Positions 26,183-35,181 of a stretch of DNA of 57,751 bases are shown in pieces. The notes below the pieces were generated by a model, which had not been told where the DNA came from, did not search any database, and worked only from the letters and a program-made list of their open reading frames with translations. Origin of the DNA: Candidatus Eisenbacteria bacterium (lineage in GTDB: Bacteria; Eisenbacteria; RBG-16-71-46; SZUA-252); NCBI GenBank assembly GCA_005893305.1, contig VBOZ01000036.1, positions 1-57,751 of the forward strand, written 5' to 3'. Positions within the stretch are counted from its first letter, which is position 1. Every line of letters starts with the position of its first letter. A program made the position numbers and the translations under genes.

Positions 26183-28175
26183 AGACTACGAGAACCGATA
26201 CGTCGGCCGGCGAGACGCCCGGGATGCGGGATGCTTGGGCAAGCGTCCGAGGCTTGAGGCGGCAGATCTTCTCACGTCCCTCACTCGATAGCTCGCGGAG
26301 CGGCTCTGTGTAGAGAGACTCGGGAATCTCGAGCCGCTCGCTCCGGCTCGCGCGCTCGACTTCTCGCATCTGTCTCTCGATGTAGCCCTCGTAACGAATC
26401 TCGATCGCGGCGGACTCTATCGCTTCCTGCCCGAACTCCGCAAGGTCGTCGCGACCGAGGAGGTCTGCGAGCGTGACGTCGCCATCCCGAACGGCGTGCG
26501 CGAGCGGGATCGTCACAGCCATCCGATTCCCACCGGAGGGAGCGCGGCGAGAAGTCGGTCCGCCCCCGGGAATCGGCGCGCCCCCGGGAGTCGGCGCGTC
26601 CCCGAGAGTCGATTCGACCGCGGGGGTCGACTCGACCGGACGAGCCCGAGGCCCGACTCGGGTCGATCGCATCCGTTCGACCGCGGCCCAACGGCGGGTG
26701 CTCACTCCTTCGAGCCGGCGGAGCTCCTCCGTGTTCAGCGTGCCCACCTCGCGAGCCCGGCCGGCCAGCCGCTCCGCGGCGTTATCCTGCCGCAGCAGAA
26801 GGCGATACTCGGCACTCGAGGTGAACATCCGGTATGGCTCCTCGGTGCCTTTAGTTACTAGATCGTCAATCAACACACCGACATACGCCTCTTCGCGTCC
26901 CAAGATCAGCGGCTCGCGGCTCGTGAGCGCGAGGGCAGCGTTGATGCCGGCGACGAGCCCCTGCGCCGCCGCCTCCTCGTAGCCCGACGTCCCATTGATC
27001 TGACCCGCGAGGTAGAGACCCGCCACGGATCTCGTCTCCAAGGACGCCCGGATCTGCGTCGGCGGGATGAAGTCGTACTCGACCGCGTAGCCAGGGCGGA
27101 GCATCTCCGCCTGCTCCAGCCCAGGAATCGTCTTCAGCACCTCGCGCTGCACCTCCTCGGGGAGGCTCGTCGACAGACCGTTGATGTAGTACTCGTGCGT
27201 CTCGCGCCCCTCGGGCTCCAAAAAAATCTGGTGCGCGGGCTTTTCGGAGAACCGGACGACCTTGTCCTCGATGGAAGGGCAGTAACGCGGGCCGATCCCT
27301 CGAATCTTCCCGGTATAGAGCGGAGAGCGATGGAGATTCTCGCGGATCAGGTCGTGCGTCGCCGCGGTCGTGAGGGTCAGATGGCAGAGAACCTGATCCA
27401 CTTCGAGCCCGTCGGTGAAATGAGAGAACGGGCGAGGCGGCTCGTCGCCGCGCTGCGGCAGCATTCGAGTGAAGTCGATCGAGTCGCGGTGGACGCGCGG
27501 AGGTGTCCCGGTCTTCAGTCGAACGAGCCGGAACCCGAGCTCCGCTAAGCAATCCGAAATCCCGCGCGCGACGCCCTCGCCCACGCGTCCACCGGCGTAG
27601 GTGACGTCACCGACATGCATCAATCCGTTCATGAAGGTGCCAGGGGTCACGATGACCGCGTCGGCGCCGATGAATCGCCCGTCGGCGAGCGAGACGCCCC
27701 GCACCCGGCCACGCTCCACTTGAAAATCCACCACCTGGCCCTCGACGAGCGTGAGGCCCTCCGTCCGCGCAAGGTGCTCCCGCACGATCGCGCGGTAGCG
27801 GGCCTTGTCCTCCTGCGCCCGTGGGGACCAGACCGCGGGCCCGCGGCCGCGATTCAACATCTTGAACTGAATTCCCGCGCGATCCGCCATCCGCCCCATG
27901 ATCCCGCCGAGCGCATCGATCTCGCGCACGAGCTGCCCCTTCGCGAGGCCTCCGATCGCGGGGTTGCACGGCATGTGGGCCACCGAATCGAGGCTCATCG
28001 TGACCAGCCCGACCTCGACGCCCATCTTCGCGGCGATGCACGCGGCCTCGCACCCGGCGTGCCCCGCGCCGACCACGAGCAGGGGATAACGCGCGCGGGG
28101 AGCCGCGGCGGGCCGGGTGACGCCCTCTTGCGCGCGGGGGGCCGCGGCGGGCGGAGTGACGCGGTGCCCGATCAT
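26133..28175 (-). CDS. mnmG: tRNA uridine-5-carboxymethylaminomethyl modification enzyme MnmG
   Basis: FAD-dependent subunit (GidA) that with MnmE installs cmnm5 at the wobble uridine. The Rossmann motif [40 protein letters not shown] and the redox segment [15 protein letters not shown] are all present, with the C-terminal helical domain ending in [11 protein letters not shown]. At 680 residues it is about 50 longer than usual. The excess is a repeated N-terminal tail of about 28 residues and a Pro/Gly-rich insertion near residue 535-570, both from short DNA repeats. The ATG at 28175 overlaps the mnmE stop as ATGA. Confidence 0.94.
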   Translation of the reverse strand: MIGHRVTPPAAAPRAQEGVTRPAAAPRARYPLLVVGAGHAGCEAACIAAKMGVEVGLVTMSLDSVAHMPCNPAIGGLAKGQLVREIDALGGIMGRMADRAGIQFKMLNRGRGPAVWSPRAQEDKARYRAIVREHLARTEGLTLVEGQVVDFQVERGRVRGVSLADGRFIGADAVIVTPGTFMNGLMHVGDVTYAGGRVGEGVARGISDCLAELGFRLVRLKTGTPPRVHRDSIDFTRMLPQRGDEPPRPFSHFTDGLEVDQVLCHLTLTTAATHDLIRENLHRSPLYTGKIRGIGPRYCPSIEDKVVRFSEKPAHQIFLEPEGRETHEYYINGLSTSLPEEVQREVLKTIPGLEQAEMLRPGYAVEYDFIPPTQIRASLETRSVAGLYLAGQINGTSGYEEAAAQGLVAGINAALALTSREPLILGREEAYVGVLIDDLVTKGTEEPYRMFTSSAEYRLLLRQDNAAERLAGRAREVGTLNTEELRRLEGVSTRRWAAVERMRSTRVGPRARPVESTPAVESTLGDAPTPGGAPIPGGGPTSRRAPSGGNRMAVTIPLAHAVRDGDVTLADLLGRDDLAEFGQEAIESAAIEIRYEGYIERQMREVERASRSERLEIPESLYTEPLRELSSEGREKICRLKPRTLAQASRIPGVSPADVSVLVVYAERERRRRGHAPAPA
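26559..26612. repeat. 18-base tandem repeat inside mnmG
   Basis: Three copies of an 18-base unit around CCCCCGGGA (at 26563, 26581 and a diverged TCCCCGAGA at 26599) encode the Pro/Gly-rich insertion ([14 protein letters not shown]) in the C-terminal part of MnmG. The period is a multiple of three, so the frame is kept. Confidence 0.75.
28091..28162. repeat. 33-base direct repeat in the 5' end of mnmG
   Basis: Copies at 28091-28123 and 28130-28162 differ at three positions and start 39 bases apart. They encode two similar copies of a VTxPAAAPRA-type peptide that precedes the Rossmann fold of MnmG. Confidence 0.8.
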
Positions 28176-29557
28176 TTGCCGATGCAGAATCGGGCGAAGA
28201 CGGCGGCCGTGACCTCGTCGTCGACCCCGCGACCGACGATCTCGCCCAATGCCCGCCGTGCATCGGCCAGATCGACCGCGATCAGATCGTACGATCGGTC
28301 CGCCGCGAACCCGGACTCCGCGCGCCCCAACGCCGCCGATGCTTCCGCAAGCAATCCCTCCTGACGCACGCTGGTTGTCGCGATCTCTTCGCCGACGTGC
28401 TCGCCCAGCACCAAAGGCATCGCGGAGCGAAGTGCTCCCAGGAGCGGATCGGCGCCGCCGGGACGCACGGCGACTGTCTCGACTTCCTCCACGACGCTCG
28501 CGCCCGAAACCGGGGCCAGTGGTCGCGGCGCCAGACTCGCGCCCAAATCCGCCTTGTTCCACGCCACGACCACCGGACGATCCCGGACCCAGGACGCGGC
28601 CTCGCGGTCGGCGTCTCCCACGCCGTCCGATCGATCGAGCACGAGCACCGCGAGGTCGCAATCGCGCGCGGCCCGCATCGATCGCTCGACGCCGAATCCC
28701 TCTACCCGATCCGCGCCTCCGCGCAGCCCCGCCGTATCGGCGATCCGCAATTCGACTCCCTCGATCCAAATCGATTCTTCCACCGTGTCGCGGGTCGTCC
28801 CAGGATCCACATCGACAATCGCGCGGTCGTAGCCGACGAGCGCGTTCAGCAGGCTCGACTTTCCGACGTTCGCCCGACCGACCAGCGCCGCGCGCACGCC
28901 CTCCTGGCCCCGCCGCGCTCCGGGAATTCGCTCGACCCATTCCCGCACCGTCGTCGCGATCCTCGAGCACCGCCGCCCCAGCTCCACCCCGTCCAGCGCT
29001 TCACCCACGTCTGAGGGAAAATCGATCCGTGCCTCGACCTCGGCGAGCAACGCCACGAGCTCCGAATCGACGTCCGCCACGCGCCGGGACAAAGAGCCGC
29101 CCAAGGCCCCCATCGCGGCCCGAAGCGAGCGCTCGCTTCGGGAGCGGATCAACGCCGCCACCGACTCGGCCTGAGCCAAATCCAGCTTTCCATTTCGAAA
29201 CGCACGCTCCGTGAACTCGCCCGGGCGCGCCGCCCGCGCCCCCGCGCGCACCAATACGTCGATGATCGCGCGCGGAATCGCCGGCCCGCCGTGGGAGGAG
29301 ATCTCGACCACGTCTTCACCGGTATAGGAGTGCGGCGATCGAAATACGGAAAGGAGAACCGAATCGAGCGGGGCGCGGTCGACCCCTAAAAACGAACCGA
29401 AGAGGATCCGGTGGGAGGCGCTATCGGCCGGCGAGAGCCGGCCGTGAAACTGCTTCGACGCGAGCGCGAGCGCGTCCGGTCCGCTGAGCCGCGTGACCGC
29501 TATCGCCGATTCGCCGGGCGCCGTCGCGAGCGCGACGATCGTATCGTTTACCACCAT
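28172..29557 (-). CDS. mnmE: tRNA modification GTPase MnmE
   Basis: A 461-residue GTPase partner of MnmG. The N-terminal formyl-THF-binding domain starts with [20 protein letters not shown]. The G domain carries G1 [14 protein letters not shown] near residue 223, G2 [12 protein letters not shown]3 [13 protein letters not shown] and G4 NKAD. The C-terminal FCIGK motif with its catalytic Cys is intact. Length is typical. It is separated from jag by 12 bases. Confidence 0.95.
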   Translation of the reverse strand: MVVNDTIVALATAPGESAIAVTRLSGPDALALASKQFHGRLSPADSASHRILFGSFLGVDRAPLDSVLLSVFRSPHSYTGEDVVEISSHGGPAIPRAIIDVLVRAGARAARPGEFTERAFRNGKLDLAQAESVAALIRSRSERSLRAAMGALGGSLSRRVADVDSELVALLAEVEARIDFPSDVGEALDGVELGRRCSRIATTVREWVERIPGARRGQEGVRAALVGRANVGKSSLLNALVGYDRAIVDVDPGTTRDTVEESIWIEGVELRIADTAGLRGGADRVEGFGVERSMRAARDCDLAVLVLDRSDGVGDADREAASWVRDRPVVVAWNKADLGASLAPRPLAPVSGASVVEEVETVAVRPGGADPLLGALRSAMPLVLGEHVGEEIATTSVRQEGLLAEASAALGRAESGFAADRSYDLIAVDLADARRALGEIVGRGVDDEVTAAVFARFCIGK

Positions 29558-29569
29558 CGCCGATCCCGC

Positions 29570-30412
29570 TCATTCAGGCTTCGCCCCGGCCTTGCGGATC
29601 ACGACGCGCTTGAAGTAGCCGTCACCGACGGTGACGGTCTCCATGCCCGCATGCTCCGCCACCTCCAGATGCACGATGCGGCGCTCCGAGGCGGGCAACG
29701 GGTCGGTCGAGAGCTCCTCGCCGGTCCGCCGCACCTCCTCCATCAGCCCGCGCGCCATCTCGCGCAGCCCCTCGATCTGGCGATCGCGGAACCCGGCGAC
29801 GTCCACCTCCACGCGCGGCGGCGACTCCTCGGGCATCTTGGCGCGGATCATTCGGCCAAGGAGGTGCTGAAACGCGGACAGGGTCTCCCCGTCTTTCCCG
29901 ATCAGGAACTGATCCTGCTCCCCCGCGTCGAGCGCGATCCGGATCCCGTGCTGGGTCTTCTCCGCCTCGACCGAGCCCGGGAATCCCATGCTCTCCAACA
30001 GCCCCACCGACATCTCGCGCACCATCGCGACGATCTCCGGCGTGATCTTGGCGGGATCCATCGGCGGCGGCGGCGGGCCATAGTTCGCGGCCTCGCGGCG
30101 CGGCTCGCGACGTCCCATGCCCCGTCCACCCTCCGACCGGTCGTAGCCCCGTGCTTCGCCCGGCGCCGCGGGTGCCCTGCGGGCAGCGCCGCCGGCCGGC
30201 TCGGGAGGACGCCGCCGCGCGCGGATCTTCACCGCGCGGTAGCCGCCGCCGGATTCGGCGGACCGACCCGGGTCCAGGATCTCGATCGAGAGGTCATCGG
30301 GCTCGAGCCCAAGCTGGTCGGCCGCGTCGCGGACCGCTTCCCCGAAGCTCGGGGCCTCGGCGTCGACGTGGGGCTCGTTCGCGGGATCGAATTGAGAGGC
30401 GTTCGCTTGCAT
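29570..30412 (-). CDS. khpB: Jag/KhpB family RNA-binding protein
   Basis: A 280-residue protein with a Jag-N domain (GEAVRDAADQLGLEPDDLSIEILDPG, residues about 25-50), a basic and proline-rich linker, a KH domain near residues 150-215 (QFLIGKDGETLSAFQHLLGRM), and a C-terminal R3H domain (LPASERRIVHLEVAEH ... GYFKRVVIRKAG). Jag/KhpB proteins bind RNA and influence cell elongation in Gram-positives; the role in diderms is less clear. It follows yidC after 27 bases, the standard rpmH-rnpA-yidD-yidC-jag order. Confidence 0.92.
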   Translation of the reverse strand: MQANASQFDPANEPHVDAEAPSFGEAVRDAADQLGLEPDDLSIEILDPGRSAESGGGYRAVKIRARRRPPEPAGGAARRAPAAPGEARGYDRSEGGRGMGRREPRREAANYGPPPPPMDPAKITPEIVAMVREMSVGLLESMGFPGSVEAEKTQHGIRIALDAGEQDQFLIGKDGETLSAFQHLLGRMIRAKMPEESPPRVEVDVAGFRDRQIEGLREMARGLMEEVRRTGEELSTDPLPASERRIVHLEVAEHAGMETVTVGDGYFKRVVIRKAGAKPE

Positions 30413-30439
30413 CGTCAGGCGCTCGTCGGTTCCGTGTCG

Positions 30440-32110
30440 TCAGCCGCCCGCGGCCATTTTCCGGTCTTCCGCGGCGTTCACGAGGTACTGCTGGATCGCT
30501 GAGAGGACGTTGTTCATGGTCCAGTAAAGGATGACGCCCGAGGGGAAACTATACATGAAGACGAGCATCATGACCGGCATCAGCATCATCATTGTTTTTT
30601 GCTGCGGGGCGACCGGGGTCTGGGACTGCATGAGGTAGGTGCTCCCGGTCATGATGACCGGGAACAGGTGGACCGGGAACCCGGCGACCCTCATGAGGAC
30701 GTCCGGCGTCGAGAGGTCCTGCACGTACGCCATGAAGCCCGCCCCGCGCAGCTCGATCGAGTTCAGAAGCACGTTGTAGAGCGCGAAAAAGACCGGAATC
30801 TGGAGGAGCATCGGCAGGCACCCGCTGACCGGGTTCACCTTGTATTCCTTATATAGGGCCATCATGGCCTGGTTCATCTTGGCCGGATCGTTCTTGTACT
30901 TGTCCTGGATCGACTTCACCTGCGGCTGGAGATGGTGCATCACCTTCATCGACCGAAGGCTCGACTGCGTGAGCGGGTAGAAGACGAGCTTCGTGGCAAG
31001 CGAGATCAGTATGATCGCGATCCCGTAGTTCGGGATGTGCTTGTGGATGAAGTTGAGGCACCAGAGGAGGAGCGCGCTCAGCCCGGTGATCCATCGCCAG
31101 CCCAGGTTCGCGAGCCGATCGAGCTCGGCCCCGAGGGCGACCAGCGTGTTGTAGTGGATGGGCCCCGCGTAGAGCCTGGCGTGGCGCACGACCTCGGTCC
31201 CGGGAGGCGCCGCTCCCAGGAGCCACACGGTCGGCTGGCCGTCCTCGAGCTTCGTGAACTGCGCGTCCTCGACCGTCGCCGAGTCCGGGACGATCGCGGC
31301 CACGAAGTACTTGCTCCGGTCCCCCGCCCACCGGATGTTCCCCTTCAGCGCCCTCGCCCCATCCTTCTGAATGTGGACCGCGTCGACGACCTCCAGCTTA
31401 TCCCCGACGAGCGCGACCGCCTGATTCAGCCGGGGATTCAGCATCGTGTCGGTGACCGGGAGCGCCTGCGCCCAGCCCCATCGGTACTGAATCGGGCCGT
31501 ACTGGACAGGCACCGTGATCCGAAGCTCGAGATCGAGGGCCACCGAGTTGGGCCCCATGCGGTAGGTCTTGCTCACGCGCACGCCGCTCGAGTCTTCCGC
31601 GACGAATGTGATCGAGGTGTCCATCGCCGCTGGGGGCACGACGCGGAACGGAACGTCGGTGAAGTCGTAGGTGAAGTAAGGAGTCGTGACGATGAGCTGG
31701 AGCGCGCGCTGGCCGGGCGGGACCAGGTTGACCGGCACCTTCCCGTGCGCCAGGTCAGGGTATTTGGGAAGGATCCACTCCGAGATGGTCGCGCCCTTGC
31801 TCGTGAAGGTCGCGTTCGCGAGCCCGCTCGTGAGCTGGCGCTCGACGATCGGCGCCGCGTGCACCCGCGGCCCCGAGGTCGCGACGAGCGCTGCGGTCCC
31901 GCCGCCGGGCTTCGCGGGGGTCGTGGAGGTCGGAGTTTGCGTCGACGACTGGGACGGCGCGACCCCCGGCGAGCCCGCCATCCCCGTCGAATCCTGACCG
32001 GTCGTCGGCTGGGCCGGATGGCGGTTGCGGCCCCACCGGGACATCAGGAACTGATCCCCGATCAGAACCGCCATGATCAGAACAACTGCAAGTATCGTCC
32101 GTCGATCCAT
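30440..32110 (-). CDS. yidC: Membrane protein insertase YidC
   Basis: A 556-residue diderm-type YidC: N-terminal TM helix (TILAVVLIMAVLIG), a Thr/Pro/Gly-rich linker, a periplasmic beta-sandwich over about residues 85-330, and the insertase core with five TM helices near 335-540, including VFYPLTQSSLRSM and the cytoplasmic hairpin. The position that carries the hydrophilic-groove Arg in E. coli YidC reads Lys here (ATKLVFYPLT). The start at 32110 (MDRRTI) fits family N-termini; an in-frame upstream extension overlaps yidD and lacks support. It inserts membrane proteins with or without SecYEG. Confidence 0.93.
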   Translation of the reverse strand: MDRRTILAVVLIMAVLIGDQFLMSRWGRNRHPAQPTTGQDSTGMAGSPGVAPSQSSTQTPTSTTPAKPGGGTAALVATSGPRVHAAPIVERQLTSGLANATFTSKGATISEWILPKYPDLAHGKVPVNLVPPGQRALQLIVTTPYFTYDFTDVPFRVVPPAAMDTSITFVAEDSSGVRVSKTYRMGPNSVALDLELRITVPVQYGPIQYRWGWAQALPVTDTMLNPRLNQAVALVGDKLEVVDAVHIQKDGARALKGNIRWAGDRSKYFVAAIVPDSATVEDAQFTKLEDGQPTVWLLGAAPPGTEVVRHARLYAGPIHYNTLVALGAELDRLANLGWRWITGLSALLLWCLNFIHKHIPNYGIAIILISLATKLVFYPLTQSSLRSMKVMHHLQPQVKSIQDKYKNDPAKMNQAMMALYKEYKVNPVSGCLPMLLQIPVFFALYNVLLNSIELRGAGFMAYVQDLSTPDVLMRVAGFPVHLFPVIMTGSTYLMQSQTPVAPQQKTMMMLMPVMMLVFMYSFPSGVILYWTMNNVLSAIQQYLVNAAEDRKMAAGG

Positions 32111-32129
32111 CGACTTGCGTGCCGCCCCC

Positions 32130-32339
32130 TCAGGGGACGGGGTCGTAGCCTCCCGGATGGAATGGGTGGCAGCGGAGGATACGACGGAGGGCAAGTCCGA
32201 AGCCTGAGAGCGCGCCGTGTCGTGTCAGCGCTTCCTCGGCGTAGACCGAGCAGCTCGGCTCGAAGCGGCAGGCCCGAGGGAGCACCACGGAGATCATGGC
32301 GCGATAGGCGCGAACGAAGAAGATAAGGAGGGCCGTCAC
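32130..32339 (-). CDS. yidD: Membrane protein insertion efficiency factor YidD
   Basis: A 69-residue YidD with the family block RACRFEPSCSVYAEEAL and the C-terminal CHPFHPGGYDPVP. It starts with GTG at 32339, overlapping the rnpA stop as GTGA. YidD helps YidC-dependent insertion, in line with its position between rnpA and yidC. Confidence 0.92.
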   Translation of the reverse strand: MTALLIFFVRAYRAMISVVLPRACRFEPSCSVYAEEALTRHGALSGFGLALRRILRCHPFHPGGYDPVP

Positions 32340-32683
32340 GCCGGCTCCTTCGAGAGGAGCCGGTTCATCTCGCCCGAGACGTCGTGAAGGGTCGCGGCCG
32401 CGCACGGGGTGCGCGCGATCCAGATCCGCCAGCTCGACTCCTCGCGCCGCGCGGCCGGAACGCCGCGAAATGCTTCCCGCAGAAGCCGCTTCGCCCGGTT
32501 TCGTTTCACGGCCGTGCCCACCTTCCGGCTCGCGACGAACGCCACGCGGCCATGCTCCTCCGGCCGGCCCAAGCTGACGAGGGTCATCAGAACGCCGGGA
32601 AAGGATCGGCCCGATCGATACACTTCGCGGAATTGCCACCCCGAGTGGAGGCGGCGATCGCGCGGCGGGATCGCGCCGGCCAT
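32336..32683 (-). CDS. rnpA: Ribonuclease P protein component
   Basis: The protein subunit of RNase P, about 115 residues. The RNR-type motif is VGTAVKRNRAKRLLREAFR, and the N-terminal RDRRLHSGWQFREVYRSG is typical. I place the start at the ATG at 32683 because the conserved part begins directly after it; a GTG at 32740 would extend the protein by 19 unconserved residues and overlap rpmH by 32 bases. It is encoded just after rpmH, as in nearly all bacteria. Confidence 0.92.
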   Translation of the reverse strand: MAGAIPPRDRRLHSGWQFREVYRSGRSFPGVLMTLVSLGRPEEHGRVAFVASRKVGTAVKRNRAKRLLREAFRGVPAARREESSWRIWIARTPCAAATLHDVSGEMNRLLSKEPA

Positions 32684-32708
32684 GGGGATTGCGTCCGTGG
32701 AGACCGTG

Positions 32709-32843
32709 CTAGACCGTGAGACGCTTGCGGCCCCGCTCACGGCGGCGCTTCAACACCGCGCGGCCACCTCGGGAACTCATCCGCTCGCGGAAGCCGTGGA
32801 CCTTTTTCCTGCGGCGATTGTGCGGCTGAAAGGTGCGCTTCAC
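32709..32843 (-). CDS. rpmH: 50S ribosomal protein L34
   Basis: A 44-residue protein starting with GTG at 32843: [18 protein letters not shown], then [19 protein letters not shown] and the ending KRLTV. The KRTFQPxxRRRxxxHGF opening is diagnostic of L34. It is the first gene of the rpmH-rnpA-yidD-yidC-jag-mnmEG run and has a recognisable promoter about 45 bases upstream. Confidence 0.97.
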   Translation of the reverse strand: MKRTFQPHNRRRKKVHGFRERMSSRGGRAVLKRRRERGRKRLTV

Positions 32844-32894
32844 TGTAGGAGTGCCTCGAAGATCGGGTTAATTGCCTTTAGACACGAGCGATGG

Positions 32895-32923
32895 AGTCTA
32901 CCGGGACGGGGCTCTCGGGTCAA
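32895..32923 (-). promoter_or_regulatory. Sigma70-type promoter of the rpmH operon
   Basis: On the minus strand TTGACC (32923-32918) and TAGACT (32900-32895) are separated by 17 bases. The expected transcript start is near 32888, about 45 bases ahead of the rpmH GTG. No competing pair of this quality was seen nearby. Confidence 0.65.
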
Positions 32924-33206
32924 TTCGGAAACGTGGATCGATTTCAAGGCGAATTTGAGGGCCCGCGATCGCGCGCGGCGCGCCTCTAACTGATGTTAAA
33001 TTCCCGTTAGTTCCTGTCCTTAAAATTTTCGTTGCACGGTTCCACGCGCGGGTCGTACGGTGCGGGCGTTGACCTGGGCCGCGACCCGACATCGCGCTCG
33101 AGCCGACTCGAATCCACTCTCCCGTAAGATGCGCGCCTCGAGCGCGCGGCCTTCACCAGGGTTCTGAATGCAGTGATCTACGCCGCGACGGGTCCATTCG
33201 TTTGGG

Positions 33207-33250
33207 GGCGTAACGGATCGAACAGACATCCGTTACGCCTCCATCTTTTT
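33207..33250 (+). terminator. Terminator-like hairpin in front of dnaA
   Basis: GGCGTAACGGAT (33207-33218) and ATCCGTTACGCC (33228-33239) are a perfect 12-base inverted repeat with a 9-base loop, followed by TCCATCTTTTT. On the plus strand this is a textbook intrinsic terminator, yet no plus-strand gene lies upstream. It may be the leader attenuator of dnaA, the end of a small RNA, or an origin structure. Confidence 0.65.
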
Positions 33251-33261
33251 GGGGATAAACT

Positions 33262-33270
33262 TGTGGATAA
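33262..33270 (-). other. DnaA box upstream of dnaA
   Basis: TGTGGATAA on the plus strand is TTATCCACA on the minus strand, an exact DnaA-box match, 21 bases before the dnaA start. It may serve autoregulation or origin function. Confidence 0.7.
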
Positions 33271-33291
33271 GAGGGTGGAAAGGACGTGGAG

Positions 33292-34665
33292 ATGGTGTTC
33301 GCAGTTGGGGAAAGTGTTGGGGACGATCTGATGATGGAGACGATGGTGGTCGGAGATCTTTGGGAACAGTCGCTTCAAAAGATTCGAGGGAGCATTTCGA
33401 GCCAGACCTACGAGGCATGGTTCAAGAATCTCGGTCCGCTGGAGTTCGACGGCGCGACGCTCGTGCTCGAGGTTCCGAACCAGTTCTACGTTGATTGGCT
33501 CGACCAGCACTACCGCCACTTGATCGAGAGCTCGGTCGGGGCGGTCGCCGAGCGCTCGATCGGCATCTCGTTCCACGTGCGACCCGAGCAGCCCACCGCG
33601 CCGTCGCGGGAATTTCGCCCGCGCGCCCCGCTCCCCACTCGCGACGAGAGCAATCTTGGCCCGAACAACACGTTCGATACCTTCATCGTCGGGAGCGGCA
33701 ATCAGTTCGCGCACGCCGTCTGCCAGGCGGTGGCGCAAAGTCCCGGCGAACGCTACAACCCGCTCTTCATCTACGGCGGCGTCGGCCTCGGGAAGACCCA
33801 CCTGATGCACGCGATCGGACACCACGTACGCGCGATGCGCCCCTCGGCCCGGGTCTTCTTCGTGACGGCCGAGAAATTCATGAACGAGATGATCTACGCG
33901 ATCCAACACGCGACCACCCTGGAGTTCAAGAGCCGCTACCGGACCGCCGACGTGCTCCTGATCGACGACATCCAGTTCCTCGCCGGCAAGGAGAGCACGC
34001 AGGAGGAGTTCTTCCACACCTTCAACACGCTCCACGGCGCCCACAAGCAGATCGTTCTGACGAGCGACAGCCCGCCCAACTCGATCACGGCCCTCGAGGA
34101 GCGCCTGATCTCGCGCTTCACGTGGGGAGTGATCGCGGATCTCCAGGCGCCCGACCTCGAGACCCGGGTGGCGATCGTGAAGAAGAAGGCCGAGCTTCAG
34201 GCCCGGAGCATCCCCAACGAGATCGCGCTCCTGCTCGCGAGCAACATCAAGACCAACATCCGCGAGCTGGAGGGTTCCCTCTCGCGACTCATCGCGTTCT
34301 CCGATCTGACCGGCCAGCCGCTCACGGTCGAGTTCGCGCAGGAAGTCTTGCGCGATCAGATCAAGCCCGACTTAGCGCGCGTGGACGTTCTCGACATCCA
34401 GCGGGCCGTGGCGAAGCACTTCGGCGTGAGCGAGGAGTCGATGCGCGGGAAGCGCCGCACGGAGACGATCGCCTTCCCCCGTCAGATCGGGATGTACGTC
34501 ACGCGGTCGATCACGGATCTGTCGTTGGCGGAGATCGGCGCCAAGTTCGGCGGCCGCGACCACACGACGGTGATGCACGCCTGCCAGAAGATCGAGAACC
34601 TGATGGTCACCGACCGGGAGCTGCGCCTCGTGGTCGAGGACTTGATGGCGGTGTTGAGTCGGTAA
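33292..34665 (+). CDS. dnaA: Chromosomal replication initiator protein DnaA
   Basis: Domain I begins LWEQSLQKIRGSISSQTYEAWF. Domain III has Walker A GGVGLGKTHLMHAIG, Walker B LLIDDIQFLAGKE and sensor sequences around SRFTWGVI. Domain IV ends with the DnaA signature GGRDHTTVMHACQKIE, which contacts the DnaA box. Start ATG 33292 follows AAAGGA by seven bases; a later ATG at 33331, preceded by GGGGA, would give a length closer to short DnaA forms and is equally possible. About 457 residues. It is the only rightward gene of the origin cluster, and dnaN does not follow. Confidence 0.95.
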   Translation: MVFAVGESVGDDLMMETMVVGDLWEQSLQKIRGSISSQTYEAWFKNLGPLEFDGATLVLEVPNQFYVDWLDQHYRHLIESSVGAVAERSIGISFHVRPEQPTAPSREFRPRAPLPTRDESNLGPNNTFDTFIVGSGNQFAHAVCQAVAQSPGERYNPLFIYGGVGLGKTHLMHAIGHHVRAMRPSARVFFVTAEKFMNEMIYAIQHATTLEFKSRYRTADVLLIDDIQFLAGKESTQEEFFHTFNTLHGAHKQIVLTSDSPPNSITALEERLISRFTWGVIADLQAPDLETRVAIVKKKAELQARSIPNEIALLLASNIKTNIRELEGSLSRLIAFSDLTGQPLTVEFAQEVLRDQIKPDLARVDVLDIQRAVAKHFGVSEESMRGKRRTETIAFPRQIGMYVTRSITDLSLAEIGAKFGGRDHTTVMHACQKIENLMVTDRELRLVVEDLMAVLSR

Positions 34666-34684
34666 ATGTGGCGGTAGAGGGGCG

Positions 34685-35131
34685 TCAGTCGTCGACGGTG
34701 TCCAAGTCGTTGGGGAGAGCTCCTAGAACCATGTGCACGTAGGCGGGGATTTGTAAGCCCTTCAGCTCCAGGCCCGGCGGGAACGGAAACTCCGAGGGCT
34801 TTCGCAGAAGAAATACGTCGATCAGGAAGCCTACTAACTTCCGGTGGTACTGAAGCGCCTCCTCGTCACAATCGAAACACTCATTGTTGATCCAAGAGTC
34901 CGTGACTCTCGCCTGCCCCCCACCGGACTCGAACCGAACTCCATAATTCGCAATTCCGGTCCAGCTGCGGTGAAATGCGAGCCACGGCGGATCGAAAATT
35001 ATGTCCCACTTTTGGTCCATGTCGCTGGATTTGAAACCTGCGGCAATCCGTCCGAATTCATCCGCGTCGTACGTAGCGGTGAAGCCGAGGGCGGCGCGGC
35101 AGTCGGGAAGTGGGAGGTAGGGATCGTTCAT
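34685..35131 (-). CDS. Hypothetical protein, 148 residues
   Basis: Not recognised. The sequence looks like a real globular cytoplasmic protein: balanced composition, several Trp and aromatic residues (WDIIFDPPWLAFHRSW), two Cys close together (NECFDCDEE), no signal or TM segment. It points towards dnaA (convergent, 19 bases apart) and follows the DUF1697 gene on the same strand. Confidence 0.6.
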   Translation of the reverse strand: MNDPYLPLPDCRAALGFTATYDADEFGRIAAGFKSSDMDQKWDIIFDPPWLAFHRSWTGIANYGVRFESGGGQARVTDSWINNECFDCDEEALQYHRKLVGFLIDVFLLRKPSEFPFPPGLELKGLQIPAYVHMVLGALPNDLDTVDD

Positions 35132-35181
35132 CAGCCTATTTGCCTACTGAGCATCGAAGACATCGCGAGGCCTCTCCTCAT

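Larger units (their letters stand above)
32924..33291. other. Strand-switch region between rpmH and dnaA
   Basis: About 370 bases without a gene, separating leftward rpmH from rightward dnaA. It contains an AT-rich patch (32990-33032, with TTAAAATTTT), a long G+C-rich middle, a perfect 12-base inverted repeat with a T-run (33207-33250), and one consensus DnaA box. I found no tRNA, SRP RNA or other known RNA fold here and no clear sigma70 promoter for dnaA. Confidence 0.5.

Noticed and set aside
32684-32740. Upstream GTG start for rnpA
   Set aside because: It adds unconserved residues and overlaps rpmH; the ATG at 32683 agrees with family N-termini.
33100-33180. tRNA-like segment (CGACTCGAATCCACT) upstream of dnaA
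   Set aside because: The bases flanking the putative T-loop do not pair and no acceptor or anticodon arm can be formed.
33178-34044. Minus-strand open frame of 288 codons opposite dnaA
   Set aside because: Antisense to dnaA domain I-III and extends through the hairpin region; shadow.
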